Below, in pieces: positions 35,076-47,218 of a DNA stretch of 64,000 nt; the stretch's first letter is position 1, and each line of letters begins with the position of its first letter. The notes beneath the pieces are model-generated. The model was not told the DNA's origin. It made no database searches and was given only the letters and a program-made list of their open reading frames with translations. Source of the stretch: Bryopsis sp. KO-2023 (Eukaryota > Chlorophyta > Ulvophyceae > Bryopsidales > Bryopsidaceae); assembly GCA_030272585.1 (NCBI GenBank), contig BSYQ01000009.1, forward strand, positions 1,364,001-1,428,000, written 5' to 3'. Position numbers and translations under genes: made by a program.

Positions 35076-38000
35076 AAGAGGAGGCTAGTGTTGGGTCAGC
35101 TAAGCCTCCAGATGATATTGAAATTAAAGAACCCACTACAAAAACACCAGCCTCACTAAATGATGGTGTTCAAGAGACACCTGTGGTTGCAGCCCCTATT
35201 GCAACAGAACAGGAAGCAAACACACTGGATGGGGTCACTCCAGGAGTGTTAATTCAAAAGAAAAAGCAGTCTCAAAAGAGAGTGGATAAACAAACAGAGG
35301 CCACTGTGAGTTTACCCACTAGAGTGGAAGGAAATGTTGAGGGAAAGGAACCAGTTCAGACTGCAGTAGCTCAGGCTACAGCAGCATATAGAGGATATGA
35401 ACTGGCAGGATTTATTGGTGCAAAGAAAGCTACAGCATACATTGATACAGGATCCACTGCTAATTATATTAGCATGGATGCAGTCAAGGAACTGGGACTG
35501 CAATACAAACCACAAGAAACTCCTGTTAAGTTTCTAGATGGTACAGAAAGGAAATCAGTGGGGAGATGTTTTGGCATCCCTTTTGTCTGTGGAAAGATCC
35601 AGCTCTCATTTGATGCTGATGTCTTCCCAGACAGTAATCACCCAATCCTGCTGGGATTGCCCTGGCTCATACACTACAATCCCAAAGTGGATTTTAAGTC
35701 AGGAATAATCACAGTAAACAAGGGCAGAAAGAGTGTAAAATTACCACTCTCAGTGATGCCTGAATATCATCTCAAACCCACTGGAGCTACAGAACTTTCC
35801 TTTTGTTCTAGTGGCAGAATCAAAAGACAGATAGAAAAAGGGGAAATCAAACACATCATCATGGTGGTGATTAGGCCAGAGGATGAATCAAAGACTGGAG
35901 TAGAAACAATCCCAGAACAAAGGGAAGGGGATGATCTACAGAAAATCCTGCAGGAGGATATGGATCCCAGGATTAAAGAAGTACTGACTCAGTACAGAAA
36001 AGTGTTTGCAAAGGATTTGCCTAAGGGTGTACCTCCTGTCAGACTGGGTCATGAATTCAGGATTGATCTGGAGGAGGGTACAGAACCCATGTATAGACCC
36101 CTATACAAACTGTCTCCTCTTGAGTTAGATGAGGTTAAAAGACAGTTAGATTACCTGTTGGAGATGGATTTCATAGAACCATCACAGTCACCCTTTGGGG
36201 CACCCATCCTGTTTGTCCCTAAGAAAGATGGAGGGCTCAGGATGTGCCTGGATTACAGATGGCTCAATAAGAAAACCATCAAAAATAGGTACCCTCTGCC
36301 CTTACCAGAGGAGATGATTGACAGGGTACATGGGGCTAGATATTTCACTAAAATAGACCTGAGATCAGGCTACTGGCAGATGCCTCTAAGGGAAGAGGAC
36401 AGGCCTAAGACTGCCTTTAGAAGCAGATTTGGACACTATCAGTTCAAAGTGCTTTCATTTGGACTTACTAATGCTCCAGCACAATATATGAATATGGTGA
36501 ATGACATATTCAAGGATATGTTGGATTTATTTGTGCTGATCTTCATTGATGATCTCTTAATCTATTCTAAGAGCATCTCTGAGCATGTAGAGCATTTAGC
36601 AGCAGTCTTAGCCAGGCTACAGAAGTATAGTCTGTTTGCCAAGGCCACCAAAAGTGAAATCTGTGTAAGGGAAACAGATTTCTGTGGATTTTGGTTGAGT
36701 GAAAAAGGGATCTCAGCAATGGATGTGAAAGTTAAGGCAATCAGGGATTGGAAGCCCTTAAAGACAGTTACAGATGTCAGGAGTTTTCTGGGGATGGTTT
36801 CCTTCTATAGGAGATTCATCCCAGACTTTGCAAAGATAGCAGGCCCTCTGCATGACTTAACTAAGAAGGATGTCATGTGGGAGTGGGGATCTGCTCAGGA
36901 ACAGGCTTTTCAAACACTCAAAACTGCATTGATGGGGAAACCAGTGCTGATCCATCCTAATCCAGTGAAAGATTACACTGTGATTAGTGATGCATCTGGG
37001 GAAGCAACTGGAGGAGTCCTTTGTCAGGATCATGGCTCTGGATTACAACCCATAGCCTTCTGCAGTAGGAGATTATCAAAATCAGAACAGAATTACTCAG
37101 TGTATGAAAGGGAACTCCTGGGAATAGCCTACTGCTTGATGCAGTGGAGGCACTATTTAGAGGGCTGCCCAGGAGAAGTCACAGTCTTTACAGACCACCA
37201 GCCTTTAACAAATTTCATGGATCAAAAGATGATGTCCAGGCCTCAAGCCAGGTGGCTGAGAGCAGGACATTTCCTCAGCATCAAACCAAAGATTCAGTAC
37301 ATCCAGGGGAAAATGAATCTAGTGGCTGATGCACTATCAAGAAGTCTACCAGTAGAGAATCAAGTGAATGTAGTGAGCTCCTTACAACCTAGTATGGAGG
37401 AGATTACACTCTGGGAACAAGCAACACTGGCAGATGTTGAGATCAAGGACATCTACACTCAAATACTGGATGGGGAGAGAATTCCAGGCTATGGAATTAA
37501 TGAATCAGGATTATTGATTTATCAAACTCAGGATGGACTTATGAAATTATGGGTTCCTCAGGAACTGAGAATGAAAGTCCTTACAGAAGGACATGATAAT
37601 CAAATCTCTGGACATCTGGGAATAGAGAGAACTCTGGAGCTGATGTCCAGGAAATACTACTGGAATGAGATGAAAAAGGATGTCCAGGAATATGTTAGGA
37701 CATGTGAGGTTTGCCAGCAAATGAAACCTGAGTTAAGAGCTCAGAAAGGATTGCTGCAACCTATTCCAGTAGCTGATAAGAAATGGGATCAGATCACTAC
37801 TGATCTAGTGACTGATTTACCCCCTGTGGATGGGTTTGATTCAATTGCAGTGTTTGTTGATAGATTGACTAAGATGGTAAAGTTTATACCCTGCAGCAAA
37901 ACAATAGATGCACCAGGGTATGCAAGGATATTCTTTGATCACATCTTCAGGAATCATGGGATTCCCAGTGTGATAATCAGTGATAGGGACACTAGATTTG

Positions 38001-38857
38001 CTAGTAAATTTTGGCAGGAATTAATGAGATGTGTGGGGACTAAAGTAAGGATGTCCACAGCCTTCCATCCTCAAACAGATGGACAAAGTGAAGTCAGCAT
38101 CAGAACATTAGAGAATTTCCTAAGACCCTATGTGGAAGAGCATCCAGAGACATGGATGCAGGGATTAGGGATGGCTGAATTTGCAGCCAACAATGCTGTA
38201 CACACATCTACAGGATACAGCCCCTTCTACTTGATGTATGGGGTGCATCCTCAGCTGCCAGGAGATCTACTGGCTGGAAAAGCTCAAGCTGAAGCAGAAT
38301 CAGTACAAGAAATGATATCACATATGCAGAGCATCATCAATGATGCCAAGGACAGATATAAAACAGCCCAAGAGAAGATGAGGCAGCAAGCAAATAAAAG
38401 GAGAAGAGATGTACAGTTTCAAGTGGGAGAAAAGGTGTTGCTCTCCACAAAGACATTGAATTTAGCAGTCTTGAAACATATTCCAGTAAAAATCAGAAAA
38501 AGATATATTGGACCTTTTGTTATTGCTGCTGCAGTGGGATCTGTGGCATATAGATTGGTGTTACCAGATGGATGGAAATTACATCCTGTATTTCATGTAT
38601 CAAAGTTGAGAAAACTTCAGGAAAGCTCTAAGTTTCCTAGGGAGGTAATGGCACCTCCAGCAGAATTAGATTCTGAGGGAGAAGAGGAATTTGAAGTTGA
38701 GGCTGTAGTAAGACATAAGTTTTCAGGAAGAAAAAGGAGATTTTTAGTAGTCTGGAAGGGGTATCCACTTAGTGAAGCAACTTGGGAACCCCAAGACAAT
38801 TTATTGAATGCATCAGAGATCCTGGCTGATTATAAGAGGAGAGCTGGGATCAGGTAG
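34988..38857 (+). CDS. pol: Pol polyprotein of element D
   Basis: Open frame in -1 relation to gag, most likely entered at 35072 by frameshifting, ending at 38857 (about 1,260 residues after the shift). Domains in order: protease with DTG (AYIDTGS), reverse transcriptase (FIDD), RNase H ([22 protein letters not shown]), integrase with HHCC and DDE residues, and a C-terminal chromodomain (FLVVWKGYPLSEATWEP). No internal stop was seen. Codon use is more A/T-ending than in the neighbouring elements. Confidence 0.93.
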   Translation: MFSMWKHRAWGETVSQTVPSSESPEEGKLKEEASVGSAKPPDDIEIKEPTTKTPASLNDGVQETPVVAAPIATEQEANTLDGVTPGVLIQKKKQSQKRVDKQTEATVSLPTRVEGNVEGKEPVQTAVAQATAAYRGYELAGFIGAKKATAYIDTGSTANYISMDAVKELGLQYKPQETPVKFLDGTERKSVGRCFGIPFVCGKIQLSFDADVFPDSNHPILLGLPWLIHYNPKVDFKSGIITVNKGRKSVKLPLSVMPEYHLKPTGATELSFCSSGRIKRQIEKGEIKHIIMVVIRPEDESKTGVETIPEQREGDDLQKILQEDMDPRIKEVLTQYRKVFAKDLPKGVPPVRLGHEFRIDLEEGTEPMYRPLYKLSPLELDEVKRQLDYLLEMDFIEPSQSPFGAPILFVPKKDGGLRMCLDYRWLNKKTIKNRYPLPLPEEMIDRVHGARYFTKIDLRSGYWQMPLREEDRPKTAFRSRFGHYQFKVLSFGLTNAPAQYMNMVNDIFKDMLDLFVLIFIDDLLIYSKSISEHVEHLAAVLARLQKYSLFAKATKSEICVRETDFCGFWLSEKGISAMDVKVKAIRDWKPLKTVTDVRSFLGMVSFYRRFIPDFAKIAGPLHDLTKKDVMWEWGSAQEQAFQTLKTALMGKPVLIHPNPVKDYTVISDASGEATGGVLCQDHGSGLQPIAFCSRRLSKSEQNYSVYERELLGIAYCLMQWRHYLEGCPGEVTVFTDHQPLTNFMDQKMMSRPQARWLRAGHFLSIKPKIQYIQGKMNLVADALSRSLPVENQVNVVSSLQPSMEEITLWEQATLADVEIKDIYTQILDGERIPGYGINESGLLIYQTQDGLMKLWVPQELRMKVLTEGHDNQISGHLGIERTLELMSRKYYWNEMKKDVQEYVRTCEVCQQMKPELRAQKGLLQPIPVADKKWDQITTDLVTDLPPVDGFDSIAVFVDRLTKMVKFIPCSKTIDAPGYARIFFDHIFRNHGIPSVIISDRDTRFASKFWQELMRCVGTKVRMSTAFHPQTDGQSEVSIRTLENFLRPYVEEHPETWMQGLGMAEFAANNAVHTSTGYSPFYLMYGVHPQLPGDLLAGKAQAEAESVQEMISHMQSIINDAKDRYKTAQEKMRQQANKRRRDVQFQVGEKVLLSTKTLNLAVLKHIPVKIRKRYIGPFVIAAAVGSVAYRLVLPDGWKLHPVFHVSKLRKLQESSKFPREVMAPPAELDSEGEEEFEVEAVVRHKFSGRKRRFLVVWKGYPLSEATWEPQDNLLNASEILADYKRRAGIR
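35066..35072 (+). promoter_or_regulatory. Candidate -1 ribosomal frameshift site of element D
   Basis: GGGAAAC in the gag phase G|GGA|AAC, directly followed by the gag stop TAA. Slipping back one base enters the pol frame (continuing LKEEASV). The X XXY YYZ form is the classic retroviral -1 shift sequence. A downstream stimulatory structure was not examined computationally. Confidence 0.7.
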
Positions 38858-39112
38858 AAGTTAGATGCACTTTGATTCTGTGGCTGAAGGATCAGGAATC
38901 CCAGTGACTAGGGGATGGGTTGCATAAGGGCAGTGAAGTGTTTTCTAAACTTCTGTGGGTTAAGGATTTTATGGGGATCTAATTATCCTTTCAGAAGTGC
39001 AGGGAGCTTGGGATTTGCAGCACCCTAGTTCAGAGTTACTTTTACAGAATCAGAAGGATGCATTTGATGGATACTTGGTGAGGGCACCAACTGCCCCCAG
39101 GGGGGAGGCAAT
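38858..39112 (+). other. 3' untranslated part and polypurine tract of element D
   Basis: No ORF3 here. 39099-39112 (AGGGGGGAGGCAAT) is the polypurine tract bordering the 3' LTR. Confidence 0.75.
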
Positions 39113-39626
39113 TGATACCAGCTGCTGACGTCCAGGGACGTCAGACGTCAAAAGCGTCATGCATCTGACGTCTGTGAAGCGTCAGATGCATCCCCGGTGA
39201 ATGACAGCATCCTCCCAAGGAGGTACTACTGAACTACAGCGAGGAAACCACCGCAAGAGCACAGAGTCAAGACAGTGGTTCGATCAGCCAGATTAGGACT
39301 TGCGAGACTGAGGTCTTGTGTTCGAGTCTGAGTGGGAACGTGCTTTGGACTGGGCCTGTGTGTGAGAGTGTGAGTGAGTCAGGAGTAGAACTGGCGGCTG
39401 TGAGTCAGGGTAGTGGGAGTGTTACGGGTGGTTAGTCACCCTCGGGAAAGTCGAACTGGGAGTTGAAATGATGGGACGCTTGATGTAACCTTGCTTTTCA
39501 GTGATCTGTTGGTGTGACCCCGAGTCTGTGACCCGTGCGATTTTGTGTGACCGTTCCGCCGCCGCCTCACTCTTTCCCGAGATAGGAGACGTCGCTCGCG
39601 GACGTCAGTCCTCCCGAGCGATAACA
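39113..39626 (+). repeat. 3' LTR of element D
   Basis: 514 bp, identical by eye to 31845-32358, followed by duplication GCCTC. Confidence 0.93.
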
Positions 39627-40039
39627 GCCTCCCCGGGCGAGATTTTGGCCTCCGAAATTGCCGAGATGTGGGTGCGCCTGGAAAGCGCGTCCGCGACCAC
39701 ATTACTTCGTCCTGGGATGTACTTGATGACTGGCATGATGGACTGGAAATACTTGAGCCACCGTGTCTGGGTACGAGACAACACCTTCTGCTGGAGAAAG
39801 TGGGTAGCCGGCTGATGGTCCGTGAGGACGGTGACCCCTCCTGGAGCGCCCTCGAGATAGTGACGCCACTGAGCCAGGGCGTACGAGATCCCGAGTAGTT
39901 CGCGCTCGTAAGCCGAGTACTTCTTCTCGGCCGGGTTGAGGCCGCGACTGAGAAAAGCAACTGGCTGGAGGCCGTCGTCCCCCTCCTGCATCAATGTCGC
40001 ACCCAACGCGATGTCCGACGCGTCCGTGACGACCGTGTA
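39627..40039 (-). pseudogene. pol: Pol of element B, middle segment: RNase H
   Basis: 413 bp of B pol left between the insertions of C and D. It encodes most of RNase H ([40 protein letters not shown]) and ends in AKISPGEA. The frame continues exactly across both target duplications into segments one and three. Confidence 0.92.
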
Positions 40040-40449
40040 TGATACGAATGTGGACTCTGGAACGAGTACTCATTCACCTAAGTCGATCCAGTCGGACTGG
40101 ATCCGCCTGGTCCGGTAATCAGTGCCTGGTTCGGTACCAGAGCCGGTCCAGCAGTACAGTCCGACTGACCCAAGTGAGAGGTGGACACGGTGGCAGTTAC
40201 CGTGTCCACACAATCCAACCAACGGTCCTGAGAAGGATTTGGTCTGGATCTGTCGGTCCAGTGGACGCTGGGTCCGACAGCTCTCAACCGTTCCTTTTGC
40301 CAGGTTGTCGGTCCGGCTCCATATTTATTGGACCCGGACCGAGGTAACAATGTTCTAGAGTAAGCTTGTAAGCAAAGACTCTTATCCGTGTTTCCGTGGT
40401 TCTAGACGTAACGTCTACCACTACTCGATACTTTCCCGTGTTTTTATCA
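40040..40449 (+). repeat. 5' LTR of element C
   Basis: 410 bp, TGATACG...TTTATCA. A perfect 11-bp inverted repeat with a 7-base loop occurs at 40181-40209. ATATTTATT near 40321-40329 is a possible TATA box. Unusually many GGTCC/GGACC words occur. Confidence 0.93.
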
Positions 40450-40451
40450 AC

Positions 40452-40463
40452 TGGTTTCGGAGC
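40452..40463 (+). promoter_or_regulatory. Primer-binding site of element C
   Basis: TGGTTTCGGAGC two bases after the LTR, identical to the core of the sites in A, B and D. Confidence 0.75.
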
Positions 40464-40504
40464 GAGTTCCCGGACTCGCGAACCGCATCACCAAGGAGAT
40501 CTAT

Positions 40505-40930
40505 ATGTACCCTTCGACACCTTCGAACCTGACCGACGCATCCACTGGCTCGGAGTTCCAAGTGCCAGTGTCCGCAGCACCTACCGTTCCCGCTCCAGCT
40601 ACCGTCGCGCATTGGAACGCGTTTCAGGTGGACTACCCAACAAGTTATCGTGGCACACCTCTGACTTTTGTTTCCGGACCCAGCTTGGCCGACATACCTG
40701 TACCGCGTGGACCGCGAGACGAAGATTTGGAGAGCGTGGGATCCTGTGACTCCGTGTTCACGGAGGAACAGAGGAACGACCCCGATTTCCAGGCCTTGTA
40801 TCTGGAGGTACTCGAGGGTCAACGAGCCAGAGCCGCAGCCAGAGAGACCGCTAGGCGCCAGGCATGGACCTTATCCCGTACGAGGAAGCCCCAGCCTATC
40901 CCGACCATGTGGACGAGGGAGACGAGATGA
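40505..40930 (+). CDS. ORF0 of element C upstream of and overlapping gag
   Basis: 141 codons from the first ATG after the primer-binding site. The product is Pro/Thr-rich at the start and Arg-rich at the end, with no recognised domain. It overlaps the gag start by 67 bases and gag is in the -1 frame relative to it, as in A and B. Sequence similarity to their 66-residue ORF0 is not obvious. Confidence 0.5.
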   Translation: MYPSTPSNLTDASTGSEFQVPVSAAPTVPAPATVAHWNAFQVDYPTSYRGTPLTFVSGPSLADIPVPRGPRDEDLESVGSCDSVFTEEQRNDPDFQALYLEVLEGQRARAAARETARRQAWTLSRTRKPQPIPTMWTRETR

Positions 40931-43044
40931 GTTTGGGGACCGAAGACGACCCTCCACCACCGGCCCAAGGACCAATGTTCGTGCAGCAGAACTACCAGCA
41001 CGTACAGCAGGTTCACGTCGAGAACAACCAAGCCGACGTACGCATGAACCAGCTGGAGGTGGACGCGGGTCAATGGGCGGACCGGACCGTGGCCAACCTA
41101 CAGGCGGCCCTCGAAGAGGTCCGGGGCCAGCTGCAACAGCAACAGGAGCACGCAGCCGCTTTGCTGGACCAGCAAGCCGAAGATCTCGACTACCGTCTCG
41201 AGGCCCAGAGGAGAGAAGCCGAAGAACGGCAGGCGGCCCTTGTAGATCAACAGGTCGCGGGTCTCGCCGAGAGATTGGAGGCACAACGCCAAGAGTATGG
41301 ACAGCTCACCGCGGAGCTGGAGCGCCGTCTCCAACTGAGCCAGGACCGTTTGGCCGCCAAGGCAGAGGACGATGTCAAGAACCTTGGGGCCAGGACCGAG
41401 TATCTCACACATCAGCTCAACGACAACAAGGTCGCTGTAGCTACACTCGACGTGGTTACCAAGGAGTTGGAGAAGGACAAGGACCGACTTTGGCGCGAGA
41501 CAGAAGCCAAACCCAACGTGGAAGAACTCGTCAAGCTATGGTCCAAGCAGGTGCCCACAGGACCGCAACACGTTCCCGTGTACGTTGGAACGCAGACGGT
41601 CCAGGCACCAACGGCTCCACCTTTGGTACCCGTGGTCACGACAGGGCTGACCGGTGGACCGGCCGCGCCACCAACAGTAGCCACTTCGTCAGGGCAAACT
41701 CAAGCACCGCTGGTATCACCTATGGACGTCAACGCCGCACCTTTACCTGTGCTCCTACCTCCCAGAGGAACCGCCGACCCAGGACCCAGGTTGAACCGCA
41801 GACCAGGTCCCGTTATTCGAGACCAAACTACCGACCAAGGCAGACCATGGCCCGCAGCACAAGTGCCACCAGGAGCCATGCAGCAGACGAGTGGTCGGGG
41901 AGGGTTCAACTCCGGATCGGACCCATTCGCTGGGATGGGATCATACGCATCAGTGGGCCAACAAGACCCAACTGGACAGATGAACCGGCGACAAGGAACG
42001 CACCCAGCAGGCGGCGGTGGAGGCGGTGGAGGCGATGACGATGATGATGGACCAGACGGATCGAGGCGACCAGGAGGGCCAGGAGGACCCAATGGACCAG
42101 GAGGACCAGGAGGGCCAGGAGGACCGGGTGGACCAGGTGGACCAGGACCAGGTGGACCAGGCGGACCAGGAGGTCCGGGAGGACCACCAGGACCAGGCGC
42201 ACCAAACCCACCGGATGGACGCAACCCCCTGCGCCACTTGAAGTTGCAGATGCCTAAACCCTACACAGGTGACCACGATGTGTCCGTCACCGAGTGGGTT
42301 ATGCAAATGGGCAGGTGGTTGCGGGCCCAAGATGTCCCTGAGGTCCAGTGGATCCGAGTGCTGTCGGCCCACGTTGGAGGAGCGGCCTCGCGTTGGATGA
42401 ACTTGCAGGAGCTTCGCATGGCTGAGGGGAGACGCCAACCCTTCGCTGATTGGCAAGAGTGGGCAACGGAGGCACGACGCCAATTTGAGCCTACGACTTC
42501 GACGGAACGGGCCCGGACCGAGCTACGTGGCCTCAAGCAGGGAGGGACCGTGCGTGACTACGTGCGCCGGTTCCAGCACATTTGTTTTCGCATCCCGGAC
42601 ATGACGGAGGCGGAGATGTTTTCGACGTTCGTCGCTGGGTTACGAGACCCTCTTCGCACTACTATCGCTGGATTCGTGCGAGGGGATGTGCAGGAAGCGA
42701 TTGAAATGGCTGAACGACTCGACGGTGTCCGGACCCTACATCCACATTCCGGTGCCAGGGGCCAAGGAGGCAGACCAAGATGGAACCGACGAAGCCGAGT
42801 CAACAGCATTGGCGATGGACCGCGTGAGGACCGACTTGGAGCCATTGGAGACCGAGGCCGTGGCCGTGGCCGTGGCCGAGGAGGCGGAGGCCGAGGCAGA
42901 GGCCGTGGCACTGGAGGCCGACAAGGCGGAAGAGGGAATCCAGGAGGCGGCGGCAGGGGACAAATGTCGTGTTATCTCTGTGGAGGCAACCATGGAGTGC
43001 GATATTGTCCGAAACTGTCCGACGCCAAGAGATCAGTAAATTGA
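40864..43044 (+). CDS. gag: Gag polyprotein of element C
   Basis: 726 residues. The N-terminus aligns with Gag of A/B (shared ...FVQQN/YVQQN... and VDAG.W blocks), followed by Gln/Glu/Arg-rich coiled coil. A Pro-rich stretch and a long GGPGGP collagen-like run follow (nucleotides about 42060-42215). Next are the capsid-like domain (RRQFEP, ARTELR, YVRRFQ), an Arg/Gly repeat and a CX2CX3HX4C knuckle ([13 protein letters not shown]), one residue shorter than in A and D. Role as in A: RNA packaging into particles. Confidence 0.92.
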   Translation: MDLIPYEEAPAYPDHVDEGDEMSLGTEDDPPPPAQGPMFVQQNYQHVQQVHVENNQADVRMNQLEVDAGQWADRTVANLQAALEEVRGQLQQQQEHAAALLDQQAEDLDYRLEAQRREAEERQAALVDQQVAGLAERLEAQRQEYGQLTAELERRLQLSQDRLAAKAEDDVKNLGARTEYLTHQLNDNKVAVATLDVVTKELEKDKDRLWRETEAKPNVEELVKLWSKQVPTGPQHVPVYVGTQTVQAPTAPPLVPVVTTGLTGGPAAPPTVATSSGQTQAPLVSPMDVNAAPLPVLLPPRGTADPGPRLNRRPGPVIRDQTTDQGRPWPAAQVPPGAMQQTSGRGGFNSGSDPFAGMGSYASVGQQDPTGQMNRRQGTHPAGGGGGGGGDDDDDGPDGSRRPGGPGGPNGPGGPGGPGGPGGPGGPGPGGPGGPGGPGGPPGPGAPNPPDGRNPLRHLKLQMPKPYTGDHDVSVTEWVMQMGRWLRAQDVPEVQWIRVLSAHVGGAASRWMNLQELRMAEGRRQPFADWQEWATEARRQFEPTTSTERARTELRGLKQGGTVRDYVRRFQHICFRIPDMTEAEMFSTFVAGLRDPLRTTIAGFVRGDVQEAIEMAERLDGVRTLHPHSGARGQGGRPRWNRRSRVNSIGDGPREDRLGAIGDRGRGRGRGRGGGGRGRGRGTGGRQGGRGNPGGGGRGQMSCYLCGGNHGVRYCPKLSDAKRSVN

Positions 43045-46000
43045 AGGTCCGAGGCGCAGGACCACCAGCCTTGGACCAGGAAACGGGTGGTGATGAGGCC
43101 AGCGATCCGGGAGATCAAGGGCAAAGGGAAAAAAGAGTACGCTGGAAAGACCAGCCGGAAGAACCGAAACACAGCTCCAGTCCGCAAGACAGTCCCCAAG
43201 ATACAGCAGATGTGCGGACCGGGTCACCAGGGACGGGACCCTTGAGAGGAGCCACCGACGGTCAAGGGCAAGAACAGCCCGTGGGGCCATCGGACCACTC
43301 GGAGCGTGATGCATCACTTGAACCAGGGAAAGGTCAAGGAGCTACCGAGGTGGATGGGGAAGTGCTAGGGCAGGCACTTAGTCGGACCGGTTCTGCGACG
43401 GCCGACAATTTTTCTTTTTTAGCTAAGACCGGCGGGGCCGGCAAGAATAGTCGTTTTACGGGGTTTGAAATAAGGGTTTTTATTAATGACGTGCCAGTAG
43501 TGGCTTATGTCGATTCGGGCAGTTGGGAAAATTACCTTTCGAAGGAAGTAGTGGAGAAAGTGGGTGTAAAGGTTTTCCCCGAACAACGGACTTTGGTTAT
43601 GGCAGATGGTTCCAGGAAACAGGTTACAGGACGAGCGGACCGGTTACAGTTCCGGTCCGGATCAGTTAATTTTGTGTCCGATTTCCACTTGTTCCCTGGA
43701 ATGGCATATGAAATGATATTGGGAATTCCATGGTTGGTTGCCGAAAACCCCGATTTGTGTTTTCGCACTCGGACCATTAAGGTTCGTCGGGGCCGGAGCC
43801 AACTATCATTACCATTAGCTATTTCAACTCAGCCAAAGCCAACTGAAGTCATGAGTATTGGGGGATTGGAACCGACATCCGCCACCAACGTTTGGCGAGG
43901 GATACGGTCCAACGATTGTGGAGCTTTGATGGTGGTAGTTACGGAAGTGGAGCCAGAAGACGGACATCAGAAGGACGATGTGGAGCGACTGATTCGGGAG
44001 GACACCTCTCGAAAGATTACGAACCTACTGGAGAGCTATCGGAGAGTATTTGCCTCGGATCTGCCCAAAGGACCACCACCGGTCCGAAACGGGCACGAGT
44101 TCGAGATCAAGGTTGAGGAGGGGACGAAGCCAATCTTTCGTCCCATGTATAAACTATCTCCGGCGGAGCTTCAGGAGGTCCGTAAACAGCTGGACTATAT
44201 GTTGGACCGGGAGTTGATCCGGCCCTCCAAGAGTCCATGGGGCGCACCGGTCCTCTTCGCTAACAAGAAGGACGGTGGCCTTCGCTTTTGCATCGACTAC
44301 CGCTGGCTCAACCAGAGGACCATCAAGAACCGCTATCCACTACCGCTACCCGAGGAGCTATTGGACCGACTACAGGGAGCTAAGGTGTTTAGCCGGTTGG
44401 ACCTGCGATCCGGCTACTGGCAGATGCCGATCCGGCCTGAGGACCAGGAGAAGACAGCGTTCCGGACCCGGTACGGACACTACGAGTACAAGGTGGTGCC
44501 ATTTGGGCTCACAAACGCCCCTCCGCAGTTTATGGCTATGATAAACGACCTGTTCCGGGATTTCCATGACCGGTTCATGGTCGTGTTCCTCGATGACATC
44601 ATAGTCTACAGCAAGAACGAGGAGGAGCATGCGGAGCACCTACGCTTGGTATTGGACAAGCTAGCGGAGCACAACCTGTACGCAAAGGCATCGAAGTGTT
44701 CTATCGCCGTGAAGGAGTTGGATTTTGTGGGCCATTGGATCTCGGCGAATGGAATCTCGCCGCATCGGTCCAAGGTCCAGGCGATCCGGGATTGGGAGCC
44801 GCTGACCTCAGTTCCTGAGGTCCGAAGTTTTCTGGGGATGGTTTCGTATTACCGACGCTTCATTCGACAGTTTTCGAAGGTAGCAGCGCCGATCCAGAAG
44901 CTTGTGAAGAAGGACCAGCCATGGGAATGGGGAGCCGAGCAGAAGGCAGCTTTTGAAGCCCTGAAGGAAAGTCTGACGACGGCTCCGGTCCTGCTGATAC
45001 CGGATCCGGACAAGCCATATGTAGTTGTCACGGATGCTTCGGATTTTGCGCTGGGAGCCACATTGATGCAAGAGGCTGACGATGGACTTCAACCGGTGGC
45101 GTTCCTCAGTAGGTCCCTCAACTCGGCCGAACAGAAGTACTCGGCCTATGAAAGGGAGCTTTTGGGCATTTCCTATGCCTTGGCTCAATGGCGCCATTAT
45201 CTCGAAGGCGCGCCGAAAGGGACCACTGTCTACACGGACCACCAGCCCGCTACACACTTCCTCCAGCAACGGGTCCTGTCTCGGACCCAAACCCGCTGGT
45301 TGAAGGCGGGGTATTTTCAGTCTATTATGCCGAAGATCGTCTACCTCCCGGGCCGATCCAATGTGGTGGCTGATGCATTGTCACGCAAGCCTCAGCTCAA
45401 GTTGAATGCAATTTTGGAGGCCAAAATTTCGCCCGGGGAGGCGCAGGAATGGACGCAAGCGACCACTGATGACCCTACTTTGAAGCGTATTCTGGACCAA
45501 CTGGACCAAGGACGACATGTACCCGGGTATTCTCGGACCGAACCGGGAATGCTTTTATATCAAACCGAACCAGGAGTGGACCCAAAACTAGTGGTCCCTA
45601 CCACAAAACGACAAGTGGTGTTGCACGATCACCACGATGTTCCGATGGCGGGACATCCAGGAGTGGCCAGGACGGCCGAGCTCGTGAGCCGAAGATATTG
45701 GTGGCGCGGTTGGAGACGAACCGTGACCGACTATGTCCGCTCGTGCCCCACATGCCAAGTGATGAAGACCGAGAACGCGAAGCCCAAAGGATTGCTGAAT
45801 CCGCTTCCCGTTCCGACATATAAGTGGGAACAGCTGACAACGGACCTTGTGACCGATTTGCCGAAATCGAATGGGTATACCGCTGTAGCTGTCTTTGTGG
45901 ACCGGCTCACAAAAATGTGCAAGTTCGTGCCATGTACCAAGGAGGTATCGGCAAAGGAGTATGCCGAGTTGTTTCTATCCCAGGTGTTCCCTACCTCAGG

Positions 46001-46904
46001 GATACCCGAAGTGATCGTTTCGGATCGCGATCCACGGTTCACGAGCCAGTTCTACAAGGAACTGTTCAGGCTCGTAGGAACGGATCTGCGGATGTCGACT
46101 GCTCACCATCCACAGTCGGATGGCCAGAGTGAAGTAACGATCCGGACCCTGGAGAACTTCCTTCGGCCCTATATTGAGGCCAGGCCGGAGAAGTGGAGCG
46201 ACTACCTGAGCACGGCAGAATTTGCAGCGAATAACTCGATCAACGCCAGTACCAAGTACACGCCGTTCTATCTTATGTACGGCCAGCACCCAAAGGGATT
46301 GGAGTTGGACCGGCCCAAGAGCAATGTTGAGGCCGCAGAAGCCATGGTGGACCGAATGCGGGACGATTTGATGGACGCGAAGAAGAACTACCACGCCGCC
46401 CAGGAGCAAATGTGCCAAGTAGCCAACAAGAAAAGGAGGCACGTGGAGTTCCAAGTGGGCCAAGAAGTGTGCCTACGAAGTGCACATCTTCCTTTGGCCG
46501 TGACCAAGCATGTTCCAGCTAAGGTCCGAAGACGGTTCATCGGGCCATTCAAGGTGACCAAAGTGATATCACCGGTGGCCTACCGCATTGATCTACCAGA
46601 AACATGGCGACTACATCCAACCTTCCACGTCTCCAAACTCAAGGAGTATATACGTTCCGAGGAATTCAAGAGGGACGATCCTCCAGGACCGGCTCTGGTG
46701 GACGAACTAACTGGAGCCGAGGAATTCGAAGTGGAGACGGTTCTACGATCCAAGGGAGCTGGAAAAAGAAAGAGGTACCTGGTACTATGGAAGGGTTATC
46801 CGACCCATGAGGCCACATGGGAACCGGTTGCACATCTGGAACACTGTGCAGAATTGTTAGCTGAGTTCGAAAGGAAAAACTCAGCCAAACATGGTCATAA
46901 CTGA
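42969..46904 (+). CDS. pol: Pol polyprotein of element C
   Basis: Open -1 frame overlapping the end of gag (gag stop at 43042) and having no early ATG, so expression by -1 frameshifting near AGTAAAT-TGA is likely. Domains: protease DSG ([11 protein letters not shown]), reverse transcriptase with KKDGG and FLDD, RNase H, integrase with HHCC (CPTCQ) and DDE residues, and a chromodomain ([17 protein letters not shown]) at the end. About 1,300 residues, no internal stop. Close homolog of A/B pol. Confidence 0.93.
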   Translation: MLSLWRQPWSAILSETVRRQEISKLKVRGAGPPALDQETGGDEASDPGDQGQREKRVRWKDQPEEPKHSSSPQDSPQDTADVRTGSPGTGPLRGATDGQGQEQPVGPSDHSERDASLEPGKGQGATEVDGEVLGQALSRTGSATADNFSFLAKTGGAGKNSRFTGFEIRVFINDVPVVAYVDSGSWENYLSKEVVEKVGVKVFPEQRTLVMADGSRKQVTGRADRLQFRSGSVNFVSDFHLFPGMAYEMILGIPWLVAENPDLCFRTRTIKVRRGRSQLSLPLAISTQPKPTEVMSIGGLEPTSATNVWRGIRSNDCGALMVVVTEVEPEDGHQKDDVERLIREDTSRKITNLLESYRRVFASDLPKGPPPVRNGHEFEIKVEEGTKPIFRPMYKLSPAELQEVRKQLDYMLDRELIRPSKSPWGAPVLFANKKDGGLRFCIDYRWLNQRTIKNRYPLPLPEELLDRLQGAKVFSRLDLRSGYWQMPIRPEDQEKTAFRTRYGHYEYKVVPFGLTNAPPQFMAMINDLFRDFHDRFMVVFLDDIIVYSKNEEEHAEHLRLVLDKLAEHNLYAKASKCSIAVKELDFVGHWISANGISPHRSKVQAIRDWEPLTSVPEVRSFLGMVSYYRRFIRQFSKVAAPIQKLVKKDQPWEWGAEQKAAFEALKESLTTAPVLLIPDPDKPYVVVTDASDFALGATLMQEADDGLQPVAFLSRSLNSAEQKYSAYERELLGISYALAQWRHYLEGAPKGTTVYTDHQPATHFLQQRVLSRTQTRWLKAGYFQSIMPKIVYLPGRSNVVADALSRKPQLKLNAILEAKISPGEAQEWTQATTDDPTLKRILDQLDQGRHVPGYSRTEPGMLLYQTEPGVDPKLVVPTTKRQVVLHDHHDVPMAGHPGVARTAELVSRRYWWRGWRRTVTDYVRSCPTCQVMKTENAKPKGLLNPLPVPTYKWEQLTTDLVTDLPKSNGYTAVAVFVDRLTKMCKFVPCTKEVSAKEYAELFLSQVFPTSGIPEVIVSDRDPRFTSQFYKELFRLVGTDLRMSTAHHPQSDGQSEVTIRTLENFLRPYIEARPEKWSDYLSTAEFAANNSINASTKYTPFYLMYGQHPKGLELDRPKSNVEAAEAMVDRMRDDLMDAKKNYHAAQEQMCQVANKKRRHVEFQVGQEVCLRSAHLPLAVTKHVPAKVRRRFIGPFKVTKVISPVAYRIDLPETWRLHPTFHVSKLKEYIRSEEFKRDDPPGPALVDELTGAEEFEVETVLRSKGAGKRKRYLVLWKGYPTHEATWEPVAHLEHCAELLAEFERKNSAKHGHN

Positions 46905-47218
46905 GACCGGATCGCATTGGAGCCAGCGATGGGGGAGTTGGATCCAAATGGAGACGGACCGAGAATGATCCGACCCCGGCTGGTATGGGACAGCTTTAAC
47001 GGGGAAACATCATCTCAGTCCTGAGGTAACTCCCAGCTGACTACACGATCCGAGGAAGGCGTGGCTGTACAGGAGTACTGGACCGTGGAGCCGGGAACGA
47101 CGATAAAAACTAAGCGCGAAGACAAGGAACCATACGTCAAGCGCACTTTGGTTTCTGTTCTCCGACTCGCTACTGCAAACCCCGACAAACATCTACTGTT
47201 CCTTCGTTCTCGTTCGAA
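46905..47218 (+). other. Spacer between pol and ORF3 of element C
   Basis: 314 bp without a convincing gene, equivalent in place to 30041-30359 of element B. Confidence 0.5.

Larger units (their letters stand above)
31845..39626 (+). mobile_element. Retrotransposon D: Ty3-type chromovirus nested in element B
   Basis: 7,782 bp with two 514-bp LTRs identical by eye, flanked by the target duplication GCCTC (31840-31844 and 39627-39631). It contains primer-binding site, gag, pol with chromodomain and polypurine tract, and no ORF3. Coding DNA is visibly more AT-rich than in A, B and C, and the proteins are only distantly similar to theirs, so this is a separate family. Gag and pol are both open, so the element may be intact and young. 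Confidence 0.95.

Noticed and set aside
38858..39112. Search for an ORF3 in element D
   Set aside because: Only about 250 bp lie between pol and the 3' LTR, with no Cys/His cluster or coiled coil.
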